Assembly (NCBI RefSeq): GCF_900114205.1
Contig: NZ_FOSH01000001.1
Location: 207,048 to 271,047 of the forward strand
Direction of reading: 5' to 3'
Source: Methylophaga sulfidovorans
GTDB taxonomy: Bacteria > Pseudomonadota > Gammaproteobacteria > Nitrosococcales > Methylophagaceae
Length of the DNA stretch: 64,000 nt
Of this stretch, positions 37,424 to 45,851 are shown piece after piece; within the stretch, counting starts at the first letter, position 1; each line of letters begins with the position of its first letter. Made by a program: the position numbers and the translations under genes. The notes beneath the pieces are model-generated. The model saw only the letters and a list, made by a program, of their open reading frames with translations, searched no databases and had not been told where the DNA came from.

Positions 37424-38674
37424 ATGAAGCATAGTCACTATAATATTTTGATCGTTGGAGGTGGTGCAGGTGGTACCTCTGTTGCAAATGATGTAAAAAA
37501 AAGAAACTCCGCATTAACCGTAGCCGTTATTGAGCCATCATCAACACATTATTATCAACCGGCATTTACTTTAGTTGGCGGTGGCGTATTCAAGTTTAAA
37601 AATACAGCAAGAAAACAGGCTGATTTGCTTCCAGCCGGTGTGACCTGGTTTCAAAATTATGCAGAAAGCTTCGAGCCTGAAAAGAATACCGTTGTTCTCG
37701 ATACCGGTTGTGAATTGACATATGACTATCTCGTCGTTTGTCCAGGTCTTCAACTGGACTTTGACAAAATAAAAGGACTCTCAGCCACTTTAGGTCAAAA
37801 TGGTGTGTGCTGTAATTATTCACCTGATCATGTTGAATACACATGGCAGACAGTGCAGAAAATGCAGTCTGGACGTGCCTTATTTACACAACCACCAATG
37901 CCTATTAAATGTGCCGGTGCACCACAAAAAGCCATGTACCTGGCATGTGATTACTTTAAGCAAAAAGGTTACTTGAATAAGATTGATGTCGAGTTCTATA
38001 ACGCAGGTCCGGGTATATTTGGGGTACCATTTTTTGCTAAAGCTTTAGAAAAAGTCATCAAAAACTATGGCATTCAGACCAATTATGGTCACAAACTTAT
38101 TGAGATAGATGGACCAGCTAAAAAAGCCATTTTTGAAATTACCGACTCACTCGATAACAAAACAACTGTGACCAAATTTTTCGACATGATACATGTCACA
38201 CCACCTCAAAGTGCTCCAGACTTCATTAAAAATAGTCCGCTTTCAGATGATAATGGCTGGCTTGATGTACACAAGGAATCTCTGCAGCATACAAAGTACA
38301 GCAATGTGTTTGGTTTAGGCGATGTTATCAATACGACGAATGCCAAAACAGCTGCCGCAGTCCGTAAACAAGTTCCAGTGGTCGTGGACAATATATTGCA
38401 TCTGACTAATTCAGCAAGTGTTGAAAACCGATACCATGGTTATGGCTCCTGCCCGCTCACCACATCACGTTCAACCGCGATGCTCGCTGAATTTTCCTAT
38501 GGTGGTGAAGTAACGCCATCATTCCCATTCATTGACCCAAGAAAGAACCGTTACAGCTGGTGGCTAGTCAAGCGTTTTGGTCTGCCATGGCTTTATTGGA
38601 CAATTATGTTAAAAGGTCGCCGAATTGATTTACCGAGCAAAGCAAGTTACGCCAAAAAATTCCTAGACTCTTAA
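37424..38674 (+). CDS. sqr: sulfide:quinone oxidoreductase, type II-like
   Basis: The start is ATG 37424 after GGAGAG; an in-frame TTG at 37412 falls inside that ribosome site. The 416-aa flavoprotein opens with the FAD-binding YNILIVGGGAGGTSVAN. PMPIKCAGAPQKAMYL (catalytic Cys about 159) and C-terminal PWLYWTIMLKGRRI are shared with the mitochondrial SQOR branch, which delivers sulfur to glutathione. A second Cys pair (GVCCNYS, about 127) is also present. It oxidises sulfide at the inner membrane and reduces quinone. Together with the fused dioxygenase-rhodanese it forms a compact mitochondrial-style sulfide pathway. The operon ends with a palindrome downstream. Confidence 0.9.
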   Translation: MKHSHYNILIVGGGAGGTSVANDVKKRNSALTVAVIEPSSTHYYQPAFTLVGGGVFKFKNTARKQADLLPAGVTWFQNYAESFEPEKNTVVLDTGCELTYDYLVVCPGLQLDFDKIKGLSATLGQNGVCCNYSPDHVEYTWQTVQKMQSGRALFTQPPMPIKCAGAPQKAMYLACDYFKQKGYLNKIDVEFYNAGPGIFGVPFFAKALEKVIKNYGIQTNYGHKLIEIDGPAKKAIFEITDSLDNKTTVTKFFDMIHVTPPQSAPDFIKNSPLSDDNGWLDVHKESLQHTKYSNVFGLGDVINTTNAKTAAAVRKQVPVVVDNILHLTNSASVENRYHGYGSCPLTTSRSTAMLAEFSYGGEVTPSFPFIDPRKNRYSWWLVKRFGLPWLYWTIMLKGRRIDLPSKASYAKKFLDS

Positions 38675-38723
38675 TATACTTATAATCTTATAGTATATAA
38701 TTAAACGCTTATGCTAATAGTAT

Positions 38724-38749
38724 ACATTTGGCAAAACTTTGCCAAATGT
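38724..38749. terminator. inverted repeat after sqr
   Basis: Twelve-base arms ACATTTGGCAAA and TTTGCCAAATGT pair around AC. The site lies between sqr and the SulP gene. There is no strong T-tract, so it may attenuate rather than fully stop, or be an operator before the transporter. Confidence 0.55.
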
Positions 38750-38786
38750 TGCTAAGCAATGATGAAATATTGTCCAACAGTGACTT

Positions 38787-40529
38787 ATGCCAATTAATAA
38801 ATTAAAACAAATAACCTCTAAACTGCCCTTAAATAAGTCATTGGTCTCATACGATTGGCAGACTTTTAACAGTGACTTATTCGCTGGCATTATCACGGCC
38901 ATTCTGTTAATTCCTCAGGGTATGGCCTATGCTTTACTTGCGGGACTACCGGTACAAGTTGGTATCTATACCAGCTTGCTGCCCGCATTAATGTATGTAT
39001 TGTTTGGTACAAGCAGAGTCTTATCTGTTGGCCCTGTCTCTATCGCAGCAATCATGGTTGCAAGTGCACTATCCTCCCCTGAAATAAAAGCACTTGGAAG
39101 CTCAACTCAAAATGCCATGATTTTAGCGTTAGAAGGTGGTTTGATATTAACCATCATGTCTGCTTTCAGAATGGGATCATTAGTACACTTCATAAGCCAG
39201 CCAGTACTTTCTGGCTTTACTTCCGGAGCAGCACTAATCATTTTGTTCAGCCAGTTCCCTAACATGATGGGGATAAAGATCGGTTCGTGTACTTCTATTA
39301 CTGAATGCCTTAACAATGCCCAGTCATCACTAAACATCTTTGATATGGGGATAGGCTTGTTAGCATTGGCTACATTACTGCTTATGGGAGCTCCTCTCAG
39401 TAAACTGTTAGTTAACCTTGGCACTCAACAGACAATCAGAACTGGGATAACTAAATCAGCCCCCTTACTTTCCGTAATAATTGGCACAATCTTAGTTACG
39501 GCCTACTCATTAGATACAACGCATTCTGTTGAAATTGTCGGCCATATTCCTCAAGGATTACCGGCTATTGGTGTAGGCTTTCTATCAACAAGCTATGACC
39601 ATTTTCTTGCTCTATTACCTAGTGCTTTTTTTATCAGCCTGATTGCTTATGTTGAGAGTGTAGCAATAGCTAAAGTTATGGCTTCAATCAGAAGTGAGAA
39701 AATTGATACCAATCAAGAGCTGACGGCACTTGGAGCATCTAATCTAGCAGCATCAATATCGGGTGGGATGCCTGTTGCAGGCGGTTTCAGTCGTACTATG
39801 GTGAACTATTCTGCTGGTGCGCAAACACAAATTGCCATGCTGATTGCTGTCGCTGTAATTTCACTAGTACTCGTGAGTATCTCACAATCGCTGCAATCCA
39901 TTCCTAAGGCTGCATTAGCATCCATCATCATTGTCGCAGTCTACCCTCTGGTTAAGCTTGGCAGTGTTGTCAATGTCTGGAAGCAGGATAGATCTGATGG
40001 AATTAGCCAGCTTATCACCCTGCTAGGAGTGCTAATCCTTGGCATTGAAGAAGGCATTATATTGGGCGTTATCGTCACTATATTTTGCTATTTACGCCGA
40101 ACTGGCAAACCTCACATTGCCGTAGTTGGTCGAATCCATGATACTGAACATTATAGAAATATTAGACGACATAAGGTAGAAACATGGGATAACCTTTTGT
40201 TGATCAGAATTGATGAAAACATTACTTTTGCTAACATCAACTTTATTTCAGAGTTTATTGAAGCAGAATCACGTGAGACAGATGCAAAGAATATCGTGCT
40301 GATCTTTTCATCAGTAAGCTATATTGATACAACGGCGATCCTTTATCTTAAGGAACTGATAAACAGCCTGAAACACAAGGGAGTTGTACTTCATCTCGCT
40401 GAAGTTAAAGGCCCTGTTATTGATAAACTTGAGAAAATAGATTTCCTTAAGGATTTGCTGCCAGGTCAGGTCTTTTTCCAAACCACTGACGCGGTTAAGT
40501 GTTTCGCTCCAAATATTAATGAAGCTTAA
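38787..40529 (+). CDS. SulP-family anion transporter with STAS domain
   Basis: The 580-aa protein has about 12 membrane helices (about 30-430) with the SulP signatures LIPQGMAYALLAGLPVQVGIY and SGGMPVAGGFSRTMVNYSAGA. A cytoplasmic STAS domain follows (about 450-570; SSVSYIDTTAILYLKEL). SulP carriers move sulfate, sulfite, bicarbonate or other anions. Position at the end of a sulfide-to-sulfite pathway suggests sulfate/sulfite movement across the inner membrane, possibly export to the periplasmic SoxCD-like enzyme, but direction and ion cannot be read from sequence. It ends six bases from the convergent sigma-factor gene. Confidence 0.9.
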   Translation: MPINKLKQITSKLPLNKSLVSYDWQTFNSDLFAGIITAILLIPQGMAYALLAGLPVQVGIYTSLLPALMYVLFGTSRVLSVGPVSIAAIMVASALSSPEIKALGSSTQNAMILALEGGLILTIMSAFRMGSLVHFISQPVLSGFTSGAALIILFSQFPNMMGIKIGSCTSITECLNNAQSSLNIFDMGIGLLALATLLLMGAPLSKLLVNLGTQQTIRTGITKSAPLLSVIIGTILVTAYSLDTTHSVEIVGHIPQGLPAIGVGFLSTSYDHFLALLPSAFFISLIAYVESVAIAKVMASIRSEKIDTNQELTALGASNLAASISGGMPVAGGFSRTMVNYSAGAQTQIAMLIAVAVISLVLVSISQSLQSIPKAALASIIIVAVYPLVKLGSVVNVWKQDRSDGISQLITLLGVLILGIEEGIILGVIVTIFCYLRRTGKPHIAVVGRIHDTEHYRNIRRHKVETWDNLLLIRIDENITFANINFISEFIEAESRETDAKNIVLIFSSVSYIDTTAILYLKELINSLKHKGVVLHLAEVKGPVIDKLEKIDFLKDLLPGQVFFQTTDAVKCFAPNINEA

Positions 40530-40535
40530 GGCCTG

Positions 40536-41105
40536 CTAACTAATTGCCTCTAGCATTGATACCCTGGCTCTGTGCAATAGAACTTTACTATTCGAAATAG
40601 TCACATCAAGACTTTCGGCAATGTGGTCATACGAATAACCGTGAATCAGACGCATCTCACAGACTTGTTGTTGCTTGGTTGATAAACCAGACCACTGCTT
40701 TTCAAGCTTCAACAATGTTTGCTGTAATGTGAGCAATGCCTCTGGCTCATCGTTGAAAGTAAGAAAATAGTTTTCTATCTCTCTGCCATACCCTCCATCA
40801 TGTGAAGTTAGCCACTCCAATGATACACAACGTTTATCTTTTTTTATTCTGTTAAGAGATTTATTAAATACGACCCGGTGCAACCAAGAACCGAGTGAGT
40901 CTGTATCGTTTATACTATTCCAGGACTCTATCAGTGTCAGCCAAGTATCCTGCACAACCTCCTCGGCGATTGATGCACCGACAATTGAAGTGGCTTTATT
41001 TAATAAAGTTGTATGAAAACAATCAACCAAATACTCAATGCACAATCTACCTTTGGCACTAGACTCACCATCTGTTCCAAGATGTTGTACCGTTGATTTT
41101 CTCAT
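40536..41105 (-). CDS. ECF-type RNA polymerase sigma factor
   Basis: The 189-aa protein has sigma region 2 (ASIAEEVVQDTWLTLIESW and SLGSWLHRVVFNKSLNRIKKDKR, about 40-90) and region 4 (LSTKQQQVCEMRLIHGYSYDHIAESLDVTISNSKVLLHRAR, about 140-182). No anti-sigma gene follows; the neighbour is the convergent SulP gene. It could control the surrounding GST or monooxygenase genes. The start MRKSTVQHLGTDG is the first Met in frame. Confidence 0.88.
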   Translation of the reverse strand: MRKSTVQHLGTDGESSAKGRLCIEYLVDCFHTTLLNKATSIVGASIAEEVVQDTWLTLIESWNSINDTDSLGSWLHRVVFNKSLNRIKKDKRCVSLEWLTSHDGGYGREIENYFLTFNDEPEALLTLQQTLLKLEKQWSGLSTKQQQVCEMRLIHGYSYDHIAESLDVTISNSKVLLHRARVSMLEAIS

Positions 41106-41262
41106 TATTCGGACATAAGCCTCGATGCTTCAAACTAATGGGAATTAGGATGTTCTACAAAAAAAACCTGTGATTTATCGATTCTTTATTGACTGGACTA
41201 GTCTAGTTTTCATGCCGCAATTGATGCACTGCTCTATGCAATTTTGGAGGGAGTTATTGGAT

Positions 41263-41412
41263 ATGAACTTTATCAATTTAATAACAGCCTCGACGGCACA
41301 GATTACGGTTCAATATGAATTTGACATAGCATTTCTTAGTGAAAATATATCCAGGCTTGCTCTAACTATTGCCTACTTAATAGTACTTGGCATGGGCATT
41401 CATACTCTCTGA
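41263..41412 (+). CDS. possible 49-aa single-helix membrane peptide
   Basis: The ATG at 41263 follows GGAGGGAG by nine bases, a strong ribosome site in an otherwise gene-free gap of about 390 bases. The peptide MNFINLITASTAQITVQ ends with a hydrophobic stretch LALTIAYLIVLGMG, a possible membrane helix. No family is recognised. It runs against its neighbours, and a perfect ATACTCTC/GAGAGTAT inverted repeat (41402-41418) overlaps its end. The ribosome site is the main support. Confidence 0.35.
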   Translation: MNFINLITASTAQITVQYEFDIAFLSENISRLALTIAYLIVLGMGIHTL

Positions 41413-41453
41413 GAGTATCTCTCATCTTTGATACTGGATACATAGGACATAAA

Positions 41454-41484
41454 CCAAATATGGCACAAGAAGTGCCATATTTGG
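41454..41484 (-). terminator. hairpin downstream of the GST pair
   Basis: A 13-base-pair stem (CCAAATATGGCAC with GTGCCATATTTGG) around AAGAA sits 14 bases beyond the stop of the leftward GST gene. It probably ends that transcript, though no T-tract is obvious. Confidence 0.6.
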
Positions 41485-41498
41485 CTTGTCAGGTATGC

Positions 41499-42281
41499 CT
41501 AGAAATCCTCAATAATGACTGAGGAAAGTTCTTTACGTTGAATATTTTCTTTGCTTGGTAAAAGCGAGAATGACACGATATTCTGGCCACAATTACTCTT
41601 ACGCGTAGATAATGATTCATACCAGCGTAAAATCTGTTTACGCTGTTGAACGATGCCAGACTCATCTGTCAACATCAGCAGATGAATCAGTGCAGTCCAA
41701 TGAATATCTGCAAAGGAATATTTACCAATAATATAAGTATTACCTGTCAGCTGTTTATCTAATGCATCAAGGATCTTAGATAGAGCTTCTTTTGCATGAG
41801 CACAAGCATCCTGATCTACTTTGTAACTTGAGTCGGCCATTGGCTGAATAATTTGCTCCTGAACCAAGATATTCACATATGGTGTCGCTTCAGTTACGGC
41901 TACATCAACCCAGAAATCCTGCATGGCTGCATCATTAACGTTTTTGGGGACAAGAGAATATCCCAAGCCTCTCGCATTAATGAAAGCCATAATGGCATTC
42001 GCGCCAGCAACATTGTAGTCAGCCTCTTTCATACCAGGATATGTTCCAAACTCGAAAATATCGCGGTATTCTTGATTATCCTGCTCGCCCTTGATTGTAT
42101 CAAGGTAGCCAGTCGTCATTTCCATACCCTGCTCTGCTGCGGTAATAATACATTTTAATGTATCTGCATCCCACGGTGTTCCAAGCAATTGCAGCATATA
42201 CTGTGTTTTTTTCATATCACCTGCGCTGCCATAGCCGCCTTCAAGGTTTACTGGAGCACGTTGTTCAAATAAGTCCATCAT
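41499..42281 (-). CDS. glutathione S-transferase-like protein (paralogue 1)
   Basis: The start is taken at the ATG at 42281, behind GGAAG; another ATG follows directly and a TTG precedes it. The product is about 260 aa with an N-terminal thioredoxin-like half (about 20-115) containing FGTYPGMKEADYNVAGANAIMAFI (cis-Pro and Asp typical of the glutathione site). The all-helical half contains GKYSFADIHWTAL (about 190-202), the GST N-capping region. It is the second of two adjacent leftward GST genes and shares a subfamily pattern (P-x-L/M, D-x2-V-x-G-x2-AI, FADIHW) with the other two GSTs here. It probably conjugates or deglutathionylates a pathway intermediate. The N-terminal extension of about 20 residues is unusual. 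Confidence 0.8.
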   Translation of the reverse strand: MMDLFEQRAPVNLEGGYGSAGDMKKTQYMLQLLGTPWDADTLKCIITAAEQGMEMTTGYLDTIKGEQDNQEYRDIFEFGTYPGMKEADYNVAGANAIMAFINARGLGYSLVPKNVNDAAMQDFWVDVAVTEATPYVNILVQEQIIQPMADSSYKVDQDACAHAKEALSKILDALDKQLTGNTYIIGKYSFADIHWTALIHLLMLTDESGIVQQRKQILRWYESLSTRKSNCGQNIVSFSLLPSKENIQRKELSSVIIEDF

Positions 42282-42311
42282 CAACTTCCTTTCTATTTAC
42301 CTGTTAGATAA

Positions 42312-42968
42312 TTACGCTACTTGACTGGCACCAGATTGCATATCTGCCTGGAAACCCTCAATATTCAAAGAACCGGACATTTTTCCTTCCAGCCGTGATA
42401 TCCATTTACCAATATTTGGATAATCAGTCAGATCGTATCCACCAACACGTAGTACATATATATAAGCAGCAACATGTGGATCAGCAAAGCTGAGCTGGCC
42501 TACTATAAATTCATTTTCTGCCAGAATTTTTTCTAAACTTTTTAATACATCACTTAAAGTAGCGGTGTCTTTTTCTGTCATAGAATTATTAATGAAAGCC
42601 TGAGTGGCTGGTCCAAACGTTTGATAACAAACATCTATCCAGTAATTTTGTAAGCCAAGGTTTCTTGCTTTTTTGGGAATAAGTGAAACTCCCTTACCTT
42701 TGACATCAATATAAGTCAGGATCGCCCGAACACCAGAGACACTAAAATCACCTTGAGTTAAATTAGGTACCTTGTCAGATGTTTCCAGATACTGATAGCT
42801 ATTAACTTGATCAACTGCTACTTCTGATGAAGCAAGCGTCGTTTTTAATGGAACATCTCTAATGCCTGCCATAAGTAGACATTTCATTGTTGAGACTTGT
42901 CCTTTCAGACCAAGTAATTCCAGATTATTACTACCCTTATCTTTCTTTCTACTAAATAAGCCCATCAT
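42312..42968 (-). CDS. glutathione S-transferase-like protein (paralogue 2)
   Basis: The start is placed at the ATG at 42968 (a second ATG follows directly at 42965) after AGAGGTGG. An upstream in-frame start would remove the ribosome site. The product, about 218 aa, begins MMGLFSRKKDKGS and then a thioredoxin-like half with KVPNLTQGDFSVSGVRAILTYID (cis-Pro, glutathione site). The helical half carries GQLSFADPHVAAYIYV. The usual N-terminal Ser/Tyr/Cys is not obvious in GLKGQVSTMK, though a Ser is near. The gene is the first of the GST pair; the 290-base region in front carries a TACGTA element. Confidence 0.78.
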   Translation of the reverse strand: MMGLFSRKKDKGSNNLELLGLKGQVSTMKCLLMAGIRDVPLKTTLASSEVAVDQVNSYQYLETSDKVPNLTQGDFSVSGVRAILTYIDVKGKGVSLIPKKARNLGLQNYWIDVCYQTFGPATQAFINNSMTEKDTATLSDVLKSLEKILAENEFIVGQLSFADPHVAAYIYVLRVGGYDLTDYPNIGKWISRLEGKMSGSLNIEGFQADMQSGASQVA

Positions 42969-43099
42969 TCCACCTCTATAAATAGTTTTTATAATCAAAC
43001 GGAATAACCATCGCTCTATGTGGCTTTAATTCACTAATGGAAGTGATAACTTGATTATTCGTTTGTAAAAATAATAACCATTTCCAGAGTAAAGTTATG

Positions 43100-43105
43100 T
43101 ACGTA
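43100..43105. promoter_or_regulatory. TACGTA element upstream of the GST pair
   Basis: On the minus strand the context is AAGTACGTACATAAC, similar to the elements before the monooxygenase and MetX-like genes. It lies about 130 bases before the GST start and downstream of the response-regulator gene. Candidate only. Confidence 0.3.
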
Positions 43106-43258
43106 CTTATTCATATATAAGCTTGATTAATGGCGAAATATTGAAAAAAAGATCATCTTTAGGGAATTTTTTGCAAAAAAAAGAGCAACAATCAACTCGT
43201 CGCTCCCACAATAAACAGATCTGATTTACCTAGAGAAAGTAAAAAGACCTTGAAAGAT

Positions 43259-43891
43259 TTATGTATCTTTCATGATAGATAAGTCGACATAGTCGAACCC
43301 GGATGCAATAGCTATTTTCAAAACATCAGATAATGAGTTTGCACCAAGCTTCTCCATCACATGAACGCGATGTAACTCAACAGTTCGAATGCTGATGTCC
43401 ATATCAAAGGCAATCTGCTTATTTCTATATCCGTCCACCATTCCTCTCAAAACCTGATGCTCTCGTGGTGTAAGACTATTTACAGCCTCTTTGGCATTAG
43501 ACTCAAACAGCTCCTGCCGGCGTTTATCCATCCGGTCAGCAATACAGTCTTTTATAATCCCTATGAGCTTGGTAGAGTCAAAAGGCTTTTCCAGAAAGTC
43601 ATAAGCACCACTTTTCAACGCTTTGACTGCCGTTGGAATATCACCATGCCCTGTGATACAAATTACCGGGATCTTGATATCACGCTTATGCATCTCTTCC
43701 ATGACCTCCATGCCAGACATATTTGGCATACATAAGTCCAGAACGATACATCCACACTCTGTTTCTTCTACCTCAGACATAAATATTATGGGATCACCGT
43801 ACGCAATAACATCAAAATCTTCTGAGCGTAATAACATAGATAACGATCCTCTAACCGCATCATCATCATCAACTATGTATACCTGTTTCAT
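43259..43891 (-). CDS. FixJ/StyR-type response regulator
   Basis: The 210-aa protein has a receiver domain (about 1-120) with the phosphoacceptor Asp in CIVLDLCMPNMSGMEV (about 53), acidic pocket VDDDDAVR, and Lys in FLEKPFDS. A LuxR-type helix-turn-helix follows (about 140-200: LTPREHQVLRGMVDGYRNKQIA and ISIRTVELHRVHVMEKLG). FixJ, TodT and StyR regulators share this plan, and the latter two switch on aromatic-hydrocarbon genes. It starts three bases after the kinase stop. It is the best candidate for the regulator binding the TACGTA elements in the neighbourhood. Confidence 0.92.
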   Translation of the reverse strand: MKQVYIVDDDDAVRGSLSMLLRSEDFDVIAYGDPIIFMSEVEETECGCIVLDLCMPNMSGMEVMEEMHKRDIKIPVICITGHGDIPTAVKALKSGAYDFLEKPFDSTKLIGIIKDCIADRMDKRRQELFESNAKEAVNSLTPREHQVLRGMVDGYRNKQIAFDMDISIRTVELHRVHVMEKLGANSLSDVLKIAIASGFDYVDLSIMKDT

Positions 43892-43894
43892 TTT

Positions 43895-45850
43895 TTAGTC
43901 CTCTAAAAATTCGATATCTTCTACAGGAAGAGTGAATTTAAATGTCGTTCCACCATACTCATTCTGCTCCACCAGCAATCTCCCGCCATGTGTGTAGATA
44001 ATCGAACGTGTTATTGCAAGCCCCATCCCCATACCTTCAGGCTTTGTTGTATAGAAGGGTTCAAAAATTTTATTAATTTCATAATCTGTCAAACCAGGCC
44101 CACTATCCTGAACAGAAACCCAGACTTCCTGATTATCAGAATTCGACTCAATGATTAATCGGCGCTTATCGGTATCAAGCTCTCTCATTGCCTCGATTGC
44201 ATTCTTAATTAAATTGATAAGTATTTGTTCAATCAAAATACGATCAGCAAATACCTGAGGTAGATTATCAGTGAGATGTAATTCTACTTCAGGATCTTGC
44301 TCCTGAAATTCGAACCGCATTAAATTAATAGCCGATTCAATCAGGCCATTTACGCTGATACTTTTTCTGGAATCATCTTTTTTAACAAAGTTTCTCAGCT
44401 CATGCATGATTTGTTGTGCCCTGATAGCTTGGGCTGAAACATTTTCCAATGCTGAGAGTACTTCTTCTTTTGTTGTCTTATCTTGTTCAATCAAGGTGAT
44501 ACATGCGCGACTGTATGCCTCGATCGAAGTAAGTGGTTGTGATAACTCATGTGCAAGCTGTGAGCTCATTTCACCAATTGTGACCATCCTTGATGTATGT
44601 GCTGACTCAAGAAGATGTTTCTTTTCAAGCTCTTCATCACTTTTCGATTTAGTAATATCTGCTGTTAATACAACAAAACCTGTTACTTCTCCTGACTCAG
44701 AGAAATTTGGTACATAAGTGCTTCGAATAAAAATTACACCCATACTAGGGTAACTAATTCTTTCCTCGAAGGTGACAATATTGCCAGCCATGACCTTATT
44801 GACATATTTTTCTACTATTTTGTACGACTGTTCTCCAATGACTTCCCATACTTTCCGGCCACAGATAGCTTCTCGGGATAGACCAAACCATTTCTCAAAT
44901 GCCTTGTTATTGAATTGATAACAGAGATTGTTATCTACATAAGCAATTAACTCCGGGATGGCATTAATAACCAATCGTAATTGCTGTTCACTTTGATGGA
45001 GAGCTCGTTCAATTTTCTGCCTTTTCTTTTCTTCTTGGACCTTGAAAGTCACCTCTTGTAATATGACCGTTAATATTGGCTCTGAAGTTGACTTTGCCAA
45101 TAAGGAAACTGTCATATCAAAATATCGATTTCCATTAGGTCCAGTGGAAGCGACTGTTTGATTTCCGCTGTAGTTGGTATGCTCTGCACTTAATACGGAG
45201 TTGATCAATCTTTTGACGTCATCAACATAGTCGGGCAGAAAAACATCGCAGATATAGGTACTTACAAGCTCACGCTCGCTGAACTCAAGCAAGTTCTGAG
45301 CACTTGCATTTAGATTTAATATTTTTCCTTTTGAATCTAGATTCAAGACACCTATTGGAATCCTATCTAATAACTTATCCAAATAGCTGGCTATCAGCGG
45401 CTGGCTTGTCATACTTGCCATCCGCTCTCTCTCAACCTCGGCTATAGTTGTTTCATATTTCCGCTGCTTCTCAATAGCGTTAACCTCTTCCTGGAGCAGC
45501 TCCAAGAAGTCCTCGGCTTTCTGAAAGTTATAAGTGCTCACATCGGAACTTAGAAAGGGTGAGAAAAGAATGGCCTTTTTTATGGCATCTCTTTGACTTT
45601 CATTACAAAAAATAATGACCTTTATCCCCTTGTGAAGGACAAGCGTATGCTCGGCGATTCTGATGGGTTCCTGAACATTTAAACCCAAAACAAGTATATC
45701 TGGGACACCGAACTTATTTTCCAGGCAATGATAAAGTCCATCCGGTGAGTCTATTTTTTCTAAAAATACGCCGGCACTTAAATTTACATTTAAGTAATCC
45801 AGCAAGTCTCCATAACCATCATCAAGGAATAACGAAATTCGACTGCTCAT
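43895..45850 (-). CDS. PAS-domain sensor histidine kinase (FixL/TodS-like)
   Basis: The 651-aa soluble kinase has an N-terminal receiver-like fold without an evident phosphoacceptor (about 1-125) and a coiled linker. Two PAS domains follow (about 155-275 and 285-405; LDRIPIGVLNLDSKGKILNLN, INAIPELIAYVDNNLCYQFN). The HisKA has the phosphoacceptor in QLAHELSQPLTSIEAY (His about 434), and the ATPase has NLIKNAIEAM, DSGPGL and GMGMGLAI. No membrane helix is seen, so it senses a cytoplasmic or membrane-permeant signal. No haem-binding FixL signature was recognised. It lies two bases after the flavoprotein gene and three bases before its regulator, so all three are one transcript. Confidence 0.9.
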   Translation of the reverse strand: MSSRISLFLDDGYGDLLDYLNVNLSAGVFLEKIDSPDGLYHCLENKFGVPDILVLGLNVQEPIRIAEHTLVLHKGIKVIIFCNESQRDAIKKAILFSPFLSSDVSTYNFQKAEDFLELLQEEVNAIEKQRKYETTIAEVERERMASMTSQPLIASYLDKLLDRIPIGVLNLDSKGKILNLNASAQNLLEFSERELVSTYICDVFLPDYVDDVKRLINSVLSAEHTNYSGNQTVASTGPNGNRYFDMTVSLLAKSTSEPILTVILQEVTFKVQEEKKRQKIERALHQSEQQLRLVINAIPELIAYVDNNLCYQFNNKAFEKWFGLSREAICGRKVWEVIGEQSYKIVEKYVNKVMAGNIVTFEERISYPSMGVIFIRSTYVPNFSESGEVTGFVVLTADITKSKSDEELEKKHLLESAHTSRMVTIGEMSSQLAHELSQPLTSIEAYSRACITLIEQDKTTKEEVLSALENVSAQAIRAQQIMHELRNFVKKDDSRKSISVNGLIESAINLMRFEFQEQDPEVELHLTDNLPQVFADRILIEQILINLIKNAIEAMRELDTDKRRLIIESNSDNQEVWVSVQDSGPGLTDYEINKIFEPFYTTKPEGMGMGLAITRSIIYTHGGRLLVEQNEYGGTTFKFTLPVEDIEFLED

Positions 45851-45851
45851 A

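Noticed and set aside
41454..41484. Sigma-54 promoter (TGGCAC followed by GTGCC)
   Set aside because: The right half is not TTGC and the sequence is the stem of a perfect hairpin; no sigma-54 activator is encoded here.
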